Below are positions 7,268 through 15,489 of a DNA stretch of 21,624 nt, one piece after another. Source of the DNA: Paratractidigestivibacter sp963611755 (GTDB taxonomy: Bacteria > Actinomycetota > Coriobacteriia > Coriobacteriales > Atopobiaceae); the NCBI GenBank assembly GCA_963611755.1, contig CAVDTK010000023.1, positions 1 to 21,624 of the forward strand, written 5' to 3'. The position numbers were made by a program, and so were the translations under genes. The notes under the pieces were generated by a model. That model was not told the DNA's origin. It saw only the letters and a program-made list of their open reading frames with translations, and ran no database searches. The first letter of the stretch is position 1; each line of letters starts with the position of its first letter.

Positions 7268-8650
7268 TTGACCAGCAACTTTAGATTCCTCGTGGCCCTT
7301 TCGGCCGCCAAGGTGACCACCGGGCTTCTGCACCTGATCGGCCGCCAGGCGAGCTTCTTCCCCGGCGAGGTTGCCCTCAAGATCTGCCCGGATTTCGTGA
7401 GCCACATCGAGAAGCCCAAGACCGTGCTCTGCGTCACCGGCACCAACGGCAAGACCACCACCTGCAACATGATCCTGGATGTTCTGGAGAAGAACGGCTA
7501 CCGGGTGCTCAACAACCGTGCCGGCGCCAATATCAACTCCGGTATCGTGGCTGCTCTGGCCCAGGGTTCGACTATGGGTGGCAAAACCAAGTTCGACCTG
7601 GCCGTCTTTGAGGTCGACGAGCGCAGCTCCCAGCTCATCTACCCGCGCCTGAAGCCCACCTACGTGGTGTGCACCAACCTCTTCCGCGACTCCATCCACC
7701 GCAACGCCCACCCGGAGTTCATCTTCAACTTCATCCAGAAGAGCCTCCCCAAAGAGACCCACATGATCCTCAACGCGGATGACCTTATCAGCTCCCAGCT
7801 GGGCAACGGCAACCCACGCACGTACTTCTCCATCGACCGCCTGCCGTCCGACAAAGACCACAGCGTCAACCTCATCAACGATGCGCGCCTGTGCCCCAAG
7901 TGCCACCACAAGCTGCGCTACAACTACGTGCGTTACCACCACATCGGCAACGCCGTCTGCGACAACTGCGGGTTCTCGTCGCCTAAGCCGGACTACCACG
8001 CCGCGCTCGACTTCGACGGCGGCACGCTCACCATGGCCACGCCCAAGGGCGCCGAGACCTACCCGATGGTGGGCAACTCCGTGCTCAACGAGTACAACCA
8101 GGTCACGGCCATCACGGCCCTGCACACCCTGGGCCTCACCTACGACCAGGTGAGCCGCGGCTTCGAGGGCGCCGAGATCGTGGAGACGCGCTTCTCGGAG
8201 TGCACCATCGGCAACATCCAGGTCATCGCGCACTTGGCCAAGGGCCAAAACCCCGTTGCCTGCAGCTGTGTCTTCGAGTACGTGGGCCAGGAGAGCGGCG
8301 TCAAAGAGGTCGTCATCATGCTCGATGACCTTTACGACAGCAAGGACTCCTCCGAGATCATGACCTGGATCTACGACGCGGACTTCGAGTTTTTGAACAC
8401 GCCCGAGATCCGCAACATCGTGGTCGTGGGCGTGCGCAGCGAGGATTTCAAGATGCGCCTGCTCATGGCCGGCGTTCCCGAGGAGCGCATCCACTGCGTC
8501 GAAAACGCGAGCGAGGCCCCTTCTCAGCTCAACTACCAGGGCGCCGATAAGGTCTTTGTCCTGTATGATCTCTCCCGCGTCCCTCCCGCCATGGCGCTGC
8601 GCGACCAAATCTGCGAGGACCTGAAGAAGCTGGAGGCCGCCCATGAGTAA
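7268..8650 (+). CDS. MurT-like Mur ligase (lipid II isoglutaminyl synthase type), first copy
   Basis: A TTG start at 7268 is chosen because AGAGGAGA lies 7 nt upstream and the second copy begins at the matching place. This gives 460 residues, close to known MurT. Visible are the Mur-ligase P-loop GTNGKTTT (58-65), a Cys4 zinc ribbon (CPKC 209-212, CDNC 231-234) and the C-terminal DUF1727 region (WIYDADFEFL). In Staphylococcus aureus, MurT activates the alpha-carboxyl of D-Glu in lipid II with ATP, and GatD supplies ammonia to form D-isoglutamine. The stop overlaps the gatD-like start by 8 nt, so translation is probably coupled. The usual NDN-x-DGxDxSW segment is altered here (LDDLYDSKDSSEIMTW). 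The residue aligned with the Asp reported to complete the glutaminase triad may be lost. The reaction may therefore differ from simple amidation. Confidence 0.85.
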   Translation: MTSNFRFLVALSAAKVTTGLLHLIGRQASFFPGEVALKICPDFVSHIEKPKTVLCVTGTNGKTTTCNMILDVLEKNGYRVLNNRAGANINSGIVAALAQGSTMGGKTKFDLAVFEVDERSSQLIYPRLKPTYVVCTNLFRDSIHRNAHPEFIFNFIQKSLPKETHMILNADDLISSQLGNGNPRTYFSIDRLPSDKDHSVNLINDARLCPKCHHKLRYNYVRYHHIGNAVCDNCGFSSPKPDYHAALDFDGGTLTMATPKGAETYPMVGNSVLNEYNQVTAITALHTLGLTYDQVSRGFEGAEIVETRFSECTIGNIQVIAHLAKGQNPVACSCVFEYVGQESGVKEVVIMLDDLYDSKDSSEIMTWIYDADFEFLNTPEIRNIVVVGVRSEDFKMRLLMAGVPEERIHCVENASEAPSQLNYQGADKVFVLYDLSRVPPAMALRDQICEDLKKLEAAHE

Positions 8651-9368
8651 ACAGTTTGTGATCGAGGTCCTCTACGGCGAGTTCGCCAACCTCTTTGGTG
8701 ACCTGCAGAGCGTTCACTACCTTGAGCAGTGCATCGAGGGCTGTCAGGTCGTCAACACCGGACTGGGCGAGGAGCCCCGCTTCGTTTCCCAAGACGTTGA
8801 CCTGGTCTTCATGGCCTCGATGACCGAGGACCAGCAGCAGTGGGCGATCGAGGCCCTTCTCCCGTACAAGGACGCCCTGGTCAAGCGCATCGACGAGGGC
8901 AAGGTCACGATGTTTGTGGGCAATGCCATGGAGATTGCCGAGGCCTACATCGAAAACGAGGACGGCAGCCGCATCGAGGCCCTGGGTATCTTCCCGGGCA
9001 TCCATGCGCGCCGCCAGATGATGGATCGCTACAACTCGTTGATCCTGGCCACCTACGAGGACATCCAGCTCGTGGGCCACAAGTCGCAGTTCAGCCACTC
9101 CTATGGCGACAACAGCGACTGCTACTTCTGTGACGTGGTGCGCGGCGACGGCCTATGCCCGGGCTCCAAGAAGGAGGGCCTGCGCCGCAACAATTTCATC
9201 TGCACCTCCATTCTGGGGCCCTTCCTGGTCATGAACCCGCTGTTCACCAAGAAGCTCCTGGTACTTATGGGCGTCCCCAACCCCACGTTGGCTTTCGAGA
9301 AGACCGCGATGGCCGCCTACGAGAAGCGGCTCTCAGAGTTCGTAAAGCCTAATCTCCGATATGTGTAA
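8643..9368 (+). CDS. GatD-like class I amidotransferase subunit lacking catalytic residues, first copy
   Basis: 241 residues, the usual GatD length, and directly after a MurT-like gene as in S. aureus. The general GatD frame is seen: the motif before the nucleophile elbow (VTMFVGNAMEI) and the late GPFLVMNPLF block (GatD HGPLLPxNP). However, where GatD has CGGYQ the protein has GNAME (G93 in the Cys position). Where GatD has His before GPL it has Leu (L191). Both glutaminase residues reported for S. aureus GatD (C94, H189) thus appear to be missing. If so, it cannot release ammonia from glutamine. It may keep MurT stable, shape the acceptor site or bind another amine. The alignment was made by eye; family membership is fairly sure, inactivity less so. 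Confidence 0.75.
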   Translation: MSKQFVIEVLYGEFANLFGDLQSVHYLEQCIEGCQVVNTGLGEEPRFVSQDVDLVFMASMTEDQQQWAIEALLPYKDALVKRIDEGKVTMFVGNAMEIAEAYIENEDGSRIEALGIFPGIHARRQMMDRYNSLILATYEDIQLVGHKSQFSHSYGDNSDCYFCDVVRGDGLCPGSKKEGLRRNNFICTSILGPFLVMNPLFTKKLLVLMGVPNPTLAFEKTAMAAYEKRLSEFVKPNLRYV

Positions 9369-9372
9369 GCCC

Positions 9373-9406
9373 AGCGCCCCGACCTGCTTTTTGCAGCCGG
9401 GGCGCT
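9373..9406 (+). terminator. Strong GC hairpin after the first MurT/GatD-like pair
   Basis: AGCGCCCCG (9373-9381) pairs with CGGGGCGCT (9398-9406). An inner CTGC/GCAG stem has a T5 loop. No T-run follows, so termination may be partial or factor-dependent. Confidence 0.5.
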
Positions 9407-9469
9407 ACTATTAGGGATCGATGCAAGCTAGAACGCGTCTGCAAACAAACGTCAAAAGGAGCCAGTCAG

Positions 9470-10717
9470 ATGCAAGGTAAACAAGTCTTCGAGACCTACG
9501 AGTCCGAGGTCAGGTCCTACTGCCGCACCTTCCCCGAGATCTTCACCACAGCCAAAGGCTCCATCATTACCGGCGAGAACGGCGTTGATTACTTGGACTT
9601 CTTCTGTGGCGCCGGTGCCGTTAACTACGGTCACAACAACGACTACATCAAGAGTCGCCTGATCGACTACATCCAGGGCGACGGCATCATGCACGCCCTG
9701 GACATGATGACCAAGCCCAAAGAGGACTTCCTCAACTTCTTTGAGAACGAGGTCCTTCTGCCCCGGGGCCTCAACTACAAGGTGATGTTCCCCGGCCCCA
9801 CCGGTACCAACTCTGTGGAAAGCGCGCTGAAGCTCGCCCGCAAGGTCACGGGCCGCAGCCAGATCTGGTGCTTCATGGGGTGCTTCCACGGCATGACCCT
9901 GGGCGCTTTGGCCCTGACCAGCGACTTTGGCAGCCGCGGCGGCGCCGGCGTCGAGCTGGGCAACGTTACCCACCTGCCCGCGCCCTACATGTTCGAGGGC
10001 CTGGACAACATCGCTTACATCGAAACTCTTTTGACCGATGACCACTCCGGCGTCGAGAAGCCCGCGGCCATCATCCTCGAGACCGTGCAGGCCGAGGGCG
10101 GCGTCTACGTCTTTGACGCCCAGTGGCTGCGCGACCTGCGCGCCCTGTGCGACCGCCACGGCATCCTTCTCATCGTCGACGACATCCAGGTGGGCTGCGG
10201 CCGCACCGGCTGGTTCTTCTCGTTCCAGCGCGCCGACATCGTGCCCGACATGGTGTGCCTGTCCAAGTCCATCGGCGGCTACGGCCTGCCCTTCGCCCTC
10301 ACCCTTTTCAAGCCCGAGCTGGACGTTTGGTCCCCGGGCGAGCACAACGGCACCTTCCGCGGCAACCAGCTGGCCATGGTGGCGGCTAAGGCCGGCCTTG
10401 AGTTCATGCTGGACAACCACATTGAGGACGAGGTTAGGCGCAAGGGCCAGATCGTTTCTGATTTTATGGACGAGAAGGTCCGTCCCCTTGGTCTTGAGGT
10501 GCGCGGCATTGGCCTTATCTGGGGTATCCAGATGGCAAACAGCGACGCGTCTGCGGCGGTTTCGCGCAAGTGCTTCGAGAAGGGCCTCATCATCGAGCGC
10601 GCCGGCCGCGACAACAACGTGGTCAAGCTCATGCCCGCGCTGACCATCCCCGACGACCAGCTCAAGCAAGGCCTCGAGATCATCCTCGAGGCGGTCAACG
10701 AGGTGCTCGCCGATTAA
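9470..10717 (+). CDS. ectB: Diaminobutyrate--2-oxoglutarate aminotransferase (EctB-like)
   Basis: 415 residues, the usual EctB length, with AAAAGGAG before the ATG. It is a class III PLP aminotransferase: DDIQVGCGRTGWFFSF is the EctB form of the PLP-ring Asp motif. SKSIGG carries the PLP-binding lysine (K266), and FPGPTGTNSVESALKLAR is the phosphate-binding block. EctB enzymes convert L-aspartate 4-semialdehyde and glutamate to L-2,4-diaminobutyrate and 2-oxoglutarate. No ectA or ectC is nearby, so ectoine synthesis is unlikely to be the purpose. It sits between two MurT/GatD-like pairs, which suggests diaminobutyrate is made for the cell wall (inference). A related 4-aminobutyrate- or ornithine-type aminotransferase is the main alternative. 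Confidence 0.82.
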   Translation: MQGKQVFETYESEVRSYCRTFPEIFTTAKGSIITGENGVDYLDFFCGAGAVNYGHNNDYIKSRLIDYIQGDGIMHALDMMTKPKEDFLNFFENEVLLPRGLNYKVMFPGPTGTNSVESALKLARKVTGRSQIWCFMGCFHGMTLGALALTSDFGSRGGAGVELGNVTHLPAPYMFEGLDNIAYIETLLTDDHSGVEKPAAIILETVQAEGGVYVFDAQWLRDLRALCDRHGILLIVDDIQVGCGRTGWFFSFQRADIVPDMVCLSKSIGGYGLPFALTLFKPELDVWSPGEHNGTFRGNQLAMVAAKAGLEFMLDNHIEDEVRRKGQIVSDFMDEKVRPLGLEVRGIGLIWGIQMANSDASAAVSRKCFEKGLIIERAGRDNNVVKLMPALTIPDDQLKQGLEIILEAVNEVLAD

Positions 10718-10831
10718 AGCCCCATAACGCTGCGCCGGGCGCTGGCTTTGTCATGCCGCGCCGCGGTGCGCGCTGCTCCTCACTTCTTACCAATCCATGC
10801 GGATACCCATCGATCGAAGGGAAGCTCAATC

Positions 10832-12244
10832 GTGGGCAAACAGACCCGACTACCGCGCAACCTGCGCTTTTATGCAGCTATGGTCGCCTCCAAGGCGGCT
10901 GTGCTTGCCCTTAAGGTCACACATCATGCGGGCGGCCAGATGCCCGGCGTCGTTGCCACCAAGCTCTGCCCCGATTTCCTTGGGCGCCTGGAGATGCCAG
11001 AGCACGTGATCGTGGTGACCGGCACCAACGGCAAGACCACCACGAGCAATCTCATTGCCGACATCTTGACGTCGGCTGGCGAGAAACCCCTGGTCAACCG
11101 TATGGGCGGAAACGTTACCGAAGGTATCGTCTCGACCTTGATCAAGGGCTCGACGATCGGCGGCAAGAGCCGCGTCAAGTACGCCGTTCTGGAGCTTGAC
11201 GAGCGCTGCTCGAAGTTCGTCTTCCCGTATCTCATGCCCGAGGTCCTTGTCGTCACCAACCTCTACCGAGACACGTTTAGCAGGAACTCCCACGTGGGCT
11301 TTGTCTTCGACGTGCTTTCGCACGCGATCCCCAGCGACACGACCCTGCTGGCAAACGCCGACGACCTTATCAGCTCTCGCCTGGCCCCGCAGACCAAGAA
11401 CCGCGTCTACTACTCCATGCAGTGCGCCCTTCCCGGCGACACGAAGGAGCCCGCGAGCCTTGTCAACGACCTCAACGCCTGTCCCGTTTGCGGCGGGCGC
11501 CTGACGTACAAGACGTGCCACCTTGGGCACATTGGCCAGCTGACCTGCGATAACTGCGGTTGCACCAACCCTCAGTCCACCTTTGACGCGGTGGCCGTGG
11601 ACTACGACGCCAATACCCTGAGCGTGCGCGAGGGCAAGACGACGGGCGTGTATCACTTTAGCGCCGGCTCCGTCACCGACCTCTACAACCTTCTTGCCGC
11701 CATCTCTTGCGCCAGAACGGTAGGTGTCTCGGTCGAGAAGATCGCCCACGCGCTCAATAACGGCGTGGGTATCGTGGCGGTTCGCTATGACGAGGCCGTC
11801 GCGGGCGGCAAGCGCCTGGTGCGCATCGCCGCGAAGGGCGAGAACGCCATGGCGAGCTCGCGAGGGTACGCCAACGTCAAGCGCCAGCCCGGTACCAAGG
11901 CCGTCATTTTGATGAGCGACAACAACCACCTGGCCAAAAACGTCAACGAGGCCGAGTACGTGGGCTGGATCTACGAGACTGATTTCGAGCTTTTGGCCGA
12001 TGACGATATCAAGCAGATCGTCGTGACGGGCACCCATTGCGAGGACCTGGTCTTGCGCCTGCTCCTTGCCGGGGTCGACCCGTCCCGTATCACCACGGCA
12101 AAAGACGGCATCGCCGCCGCCGATTGCCTGGACTGCGAGGGCGTCGACTCCATCTACTTCAGCCATGCCGTGGACAACTACTGGGATGCCAAGAAAGCGT
12201 TTGAGCACCTGGCCGCCCTTCTCAACAAGAAAGAGGTGGCCTAG
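10832..12244 (+). CDS. MurT-like Mur ligase, second copy
   Basis: A GTG start at 10832 with AAGGGAAG 7 nt upstream gives 470 residues; it lines up with the start of the first copy. The P-loop GTNGKTTT is at 64-71, the Cys4 ribbon at 217/220 and 239/242, and the DUF1727 end has WIYETDFELL. It is clearly paralogous to the 7268 gene (shared blocks include KLCPDF/KICPDF and ADDLISS) but well diverged. The segment before the C-terminal Trp (SDNNHLAKNVNEAEYVGW) again lacks the DGxDxSW form. Its stop codon is directly followed by the ATG of the next gene. It presumably activates a carboxyl group of a peptidoglycan precursor as an acyl phosphate. Whether the two copies act on different substrates or form a mixed complex cannot be seen. 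Confidence 0.85.
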   Translation: MGKQTRLPRNLRFYAAMVASKAAVLALKVTHHAGGQMPGVVATKLCPDFLGRLEMPEHVIVVTGTNGKTTTSNLIADILTSAGEKPLVNRMGGNVTEGIVSTLIKGSTIGGKSRVKYAVLELDERCSKFVFPYLMPEVLVVTNLYRDTFSRNSHVGFVFDVLSHAIPSDTTLLANADDLISSRLAPQTKNRVYYSMQCALPGDTKEPASLVNDLNACPVCGGRLTYKTCHLGHIGQLTCDNCGCTNPQSTFDAVAVDYDANTLSVREGKTTGVYHFSAGSVTDLYNLLAAISCARTVGVSVEKIAHALNNGVGIVAVRYDEAVAGGKRLVRIAAKGENAMASSRGYANVKRQPGTKAVILMSDNNHLAKNVNEAEYVGWIYETDFELLADDDIKQIVVTGTHCEDLVLRLLLAGVDPSRITTAKDGIAAADCLDCEGVDSIYFSHAVDNYWDAKKAFEHLAALLNKKEVA

Positions 12245-12985
12245 ATGTCGACTTCGGTGGTCGAGAGCCTGTTCCCCGAGTTCTCCAATCAGGGCGGCGA
12301 CAACGGCAACATGATGTACCTCAAGGCGAGCCTGCCGGCGGCCGAGTTCATCGAGACCCGCTTTACCGATGAGCCCGCCTTTGTCACGCGCGACGTGGAC
12401 TTCATTTACCTGGGTTACATGACCGAGGCCGAGCAGGAGAAGGTCGCGGCCAAGCTCATGCCGCACAAGGATCGCCTGGTCGAGCTTGTCGAGAAGGGCT
12501 GCGTCGTCCTTTTCACCGGCAACGCGTGCGACCTTTTGGGCACCAAGATCGTCTGCGACGACGGGCACGAGGTTTCTTGCCTGGGCTTATTCGACTTCAC
12601 GGTCAAGCAGGACTTCTCGCGCCGCATCGTCGAGCCTTACTTGGGCACCTTCACGCCTGCCGAGACGGGCGCCGAGCCGCTGGAGATCGTTGGATATAAG
12701 GTGCAGTTCACGCAGGTTGAGGGTGACAACAGCCGCGAGCCGTTCTGCAAAAACGAGGTGGGCTTTGGCTTGAGGCGCGGGGACTCCTTTGAGGGGTATC
12801 GCCGCCGCAACCTCTTTGGCACGTGGCTTTGCGCGCCTTTGCTGCCCATGAACCCGCTGTTCACCGAGTATCTCATGAGGCTTATGGGCGAGACGGGCGA
12901 CGCGGCGTTTAGGGATGAGGCCATGGCTGCGTATCGCCGACGCGTTGAGGAGCAAAAGACGCCGGGGCTGCACATGCCCATCTAG
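12245..12985 (+). CDS. GatD-like class I amidotransferase subunit lacking catalytic residues, second copy
   Basis: 246 residues, starting at the base after the MurT-like stop. The elbow reads LFTGNACDLLG where GatD has CGGYQLLG, so Gly (G92) takes the Cys place; C95 is three residues later, in the Tyr place. The late block reads GTWLCAPLLPMNPLF, with Cys (C196) where GatD has its catalytic His. As in the first copy, both glutaminase residues seem to be replaced, here by different residues, which suggests long-standing loss of function rather than a recent error. The surrounding frame (LLG, PLLPMNP) is closer to true GatD than in the first copy. An unusual use of C95 or C196 cannot be excluded. 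Confidence 0.75.
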   Translation: MSTSVVESLFPEFSNQGGDNGNMMYLKASLPAAEFIETRFTDEPAFVTRDVDFIYLGYMTEAEQEKVAAKLMPHKDRLVELVEKGCVVLFTGNACDLLGTKIVCDDGHEVSCLGLFDFTVKQDFSRRIVEPYLGTFTPAETGAEPLEIVGYKVQFTQVEGDNSREPFCKNEVGFGLRRGDSFEGYRRRNLFGTWLCAPLLPMNPLFTEYLMRLMGETGDAAFRDEAMAAYRRRVEEQKTPGLHMPI

Positions 12986-13045
12986 GCGCAGGCCGGCGGT
13001 TTGCGGTTGGCGGGCGGACGAGGCGGACGGGCCTCACCGTCCGCT

Positions 13046-13201
13046 TTGTCGTTTTGCGGGGTTGTCGGAAGTCCGGCTGTCGTAGTTGGGACTTGTCGGA
13101 AGCTCTCTTGTCGTTATGCGGGCTTATCGGAAGCATTGAGGCCCTTGGGACTTCCGACAAGTCGAGAAAACGACAAGCGCGTTTCCGACAAGTCCTTTTT
13201 T
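13046..13201. repeat. TTGTCGGAA-type inverted array, copy 2
   Basis: TTGTCGGAA-type motifs lie at 13062, 13093 and 13124 (TTATCGGAA), 31 nt apart. Each has TTGTCG or CTGTCG exactly 16 nt before it. After a 19-nt centre (13133-13151) come TTCCGACAA at 13152 and 13183, again 31 nt apart, with CGACAA at 13171. The array fills most of the 311-nt space between the second GatD-like gene and the OatA-like gene. The rest (13202-13296) shows only an AT-rich TATAGAAT that may be part of a promoter. Confidence 0.88.
13089..13201 (+). terminator. Terminator formed by distant array arms
   Basis: GGACTTGTCGGAA (13089-13101) is perfectly complementary to TTCCGACAAGTCC (13183-13195), which is followed by six T. 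The arms at 13124 and 13152 can form an inner hairpin with one mismatch. It probably ends the MurT/GatD-like transcript; alternative pairings are possible. Confidence 0.55.
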
Positions 13202-13296
13202 CGCAAGGTCGGGCGCGCGCGTATTTTTGTCCTTCTGGCGATATAGAATCTAATGGCATACGCAGTCATAAACACACCAGTCATTAAGGTTCTCAT

Positions 13297-15489
13297 ATGC
13301 CCAATACCTCGGTTAGCTCCCTTCGCGAGAAGATCCGCGCCGCTATCCCCGATCCCGCTAAACCCGCCGCGGCTCCCGCGCCTGCCGCACCCGCCGCAGC
13401 CGCCCCCGCGCCCAACCCCTCCGGCGCCCAGCCTCGGCGCCGCAAGATCCAACGCAACTACCTCCCCGCCGTCGACGGCCTGCGCACCTTGGCCGTGGGC
13501 GCCGTCTTGGCCTACCACCTCAACCTGCCCTGGGCCCCCGGCGGCCTGGTGGGCGTCACCACCTTCTTCGTCATCTCGGGCTTCCTCATCACCGGCATCC
13601 TCAGCGCCGAGCTTGCCGAGAAGCACACCATCGACCTCAAGCGCTTCTGGGTCCGCCGCATCCGCCGCCTCTTCCCGGCCATCGCGCTGGTCCTGGTGGC
13701 AACGGCCCTGACCGCGTGGTTTGTCAACCAAGGCCTGCTCTACAAGTTGAAGACCGACCTTCTCCCGTCGCTTCTGTGGGTCACCAACTGGTGGTACATC
13801 TTCCGCCAGGAGTCCTACTTCGACGCCATGGCCTCGCCCAGCCCGGTGCTGCACTTCTGGTCGCTCTCCATCGAGGAGCAGTTCTATATCATCTGGCCGC
13901 TGATCATGCTCTTCCTCTACAAGAAGGGCGCCCGCCGCCGCGGCCTGCGCAAGATCTGCCTGGTGCTGGCCATTGCCTCGGCCGCCGCGATGTTTTTCCT
14001 CTACACCCCCGGCGCCGACCCCAGCCGCATCTACTACGGCACGGACACCCGCGCCTTCTCGCTTCTCGCCGGCGCCTACCTGGCCCTTCGTTGGCCGGTC
14101 TACATCAAGTCGCCCCGGCCCTTCGACGCGATGTGCCCTGCGGCCAAGCAGCAGCGCATCAAGATCGCGGGCTACGTCTCGATGGCGGGCCTGGTCCTCA
14201 TGTCTTGCCTGGTAAGCGGCACGGACGCGTTCTGGTACCGCGGCGGCCTGGCCCTGGCCTCGGTCTTCTCGGCCGTGGTCATCGCGGCCATCACGATCCC
14301 GGGCTCGCAGCTGGGCCGCGTCTTTGCCTCTAAGCCCATGGTCTGGCTGGGCACGCGCTCATACGGTATCTACCTGTGGCACTATCCCATCCTGCTGCTC
14401 ATGAACCCCAGCAACGGCGGCGACCCGAGCGTCCTCAAGATCATCCTCGAGGTCGCGATCATCGTGGGCGTCTCTGAGCTGTCCTACCGCTTTGTCGAGG
14501 ACCCGCTGCGCCACGGCGTCATCGGCAAGACGATCAAGGCCTACAAGGCCGGCGAGCTTTCCGGCATGGCGCTCAAGAAGGCCGTGGCCGCGACCGCCAC
14601 CTGCGCGGTCCTGCTCGCCTCGACCGGCGTGGCGTTGGCCGTCGTGCAGAACCCCAACCAGGGCCAGGGTCTTCTCACCCAGGAGGACATCGACGCCGGC
14701 ACCAACGAGGGCACCATCGTGGCCGACAAGACCGCCACGACCACGGACGGCTCGGGCGACGGCGACGCATCGTCCAGCGCAGGCGGCGAGAACAACGGCG
14801 ACGCCGCGACCACCGACGCCTCCCAGGCCGCATCCGCCGAGGACGAGAACATCGAGATCACCGGCTACGAGCCCTTGATGATCGGCGACTCCGTCTCTAT
14901 CGGCCTTACCGATGAGTTCCACCAGGCCTACACCGGCGGCCTTATCGACGCCTGCGGCAGCCGCCAGATCGAGATGGGCCAGGCGGTCTACGACTACTAC
15001 CGTGACCTGGGCAAGGTTGGCCACACGGTGATCCTGGCCCTGGGCACCAACGGCTCCTTCACGGCCGAGCAGCTTGAGGACTTCATCGCCGACATCGGCA
15101 GCGAGCGCGAGATCTGGATCGTCAACAACCGCGTGCCGTCCTCGTGGCACCGCACCACCAACCAGACCATCGCCAGCGTGGCCGCCAACCACGACAACGT
15201 GCACGTCATTGACTGGGAGTCCTACAGCACCGCCAGCGACGAGTGGATCGGCGCCGACGGCATCCACCTCACCTACGCCGGCCGCGAGGCCTACATGCAG
15301 ATGATCGTCGACGCCATCGGCTCCAACAAGTACATCGAGGCCGCCACGGCAAAGGCCAACGAGGCCGCCGGCGGCGCCTGGGTCAAGCCCGAGGAAGGCA
15401 CCTCGACCGAGATGCACGACGCCTTGCTGCTGGGTCTCACGCCCGCCGCGGAGGAGAGCCGCAAGGTTACCGGCGAGGATTTGCCCTAA
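13297..15489 (+). CDS. OatA-like acyltransferase-3/SGNH O-acetyltransferase
   Basis: 730 residues. After an Ala/Pro-rich cytoplasmic start of about 45 residues comes a typical acyltransferase-3 domain (YLPAVDGLRTLAVGAVLAYH, RRIRRLFPAI, SLSIEEQFYIIWPL; about 50-450). A low-complexity linker rich in Thr, Ser, Asp and Gly follows (about 475-515), then an extracellular SGNH esterase-like domain. Its blocks are GDSVS (S532), GTNGS (N585) and DGIHLTYAG (D654, H657), which supplies the Ser-Asp-His triad. In OatA the membrane half passes acetyl across the membrane and the SGNH half places it on O-6 of muramic acid, giving lysozyme resistance. It lies downstream of the cell-wall locus, separated from it by array 2. 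Its end overlaps the convergent kinase gene by 23 nt. Another wall polymer as acceptor is possible. Confidence 0.85.
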   Translation: MPNTSVSSLREKIRAAIPDPAKPAAAPAPAAPAAAAPAPNPSGAQPRRRKIQRNYLPAVDGLRTLAVGAVLAYHLNLPWAPGGLVGVTTFFVISGFLITGILSAELAEKHTIDLKRFWVRRIRRLFPAIALVLVATALTAWFVNQGLLYKLKTDLLPSLLWVTNWWYIFRQESYFDAMASPSPVLHFWSLSIEEQFYIIWPLIMLFLYKKGARRRGLRKICLVLAIASAAAMFFLYTPGADPSRIYYGTDTRAFSLLAGAYLALRWPVYIKSPRPFDAMCPAAKQQRIKIAGYVSMAGLVLMSCLVSGTDAFWYRGGLALASVFSAVVIAAITIPGSQLGRVFASKPMVWLGTRSYGIYLWHYPILLLMNPSNGGDPSVLKIILEVAIIVGVSELSYRFVEDPLRHGVIGKTIKAYKAGELSGMALKKAVAATATCAVLLASTGVALAVVQNPNQGQGLLTQEDIDAGTNEGTIVADKTATTTDGSGDGDASSSAGGENNGDAATTDASQAASAEDENIEITGYEPLMIGDSVSIGLTDEFHQAYTGGLIDACGSRQIEMGQAVYDYYRDLGKVGHTVILALGTNGSFTAEQLEDFIADIGSEREIWIVNNRVPSSWHRTTNQTIASVAANHDNVHVIDWESYSTASDEWIGADGIHLTYAGREAYMQMIVDAIGSNKYIEAATAKANEAAGGAWVKPEEGTSTEMHDALLLGLTPAAEESRKVTGEDLP

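Noticed and set aside
7268..9368. Ordinary MurT/GatD D-isoglutamine synthase
   Set aside because: Not fully excluded, but the expected Cys and His of the glutaminase are not seen in the GatD-like protein, so the standard function is not assigned.
9470..10717. Ectoine biosynthesis operon
   Set aside because: Only the EctB-like step is present. No EctA acetyltransferase or EctC synthase is nearby, and the neighbours are cell-wall ligases.
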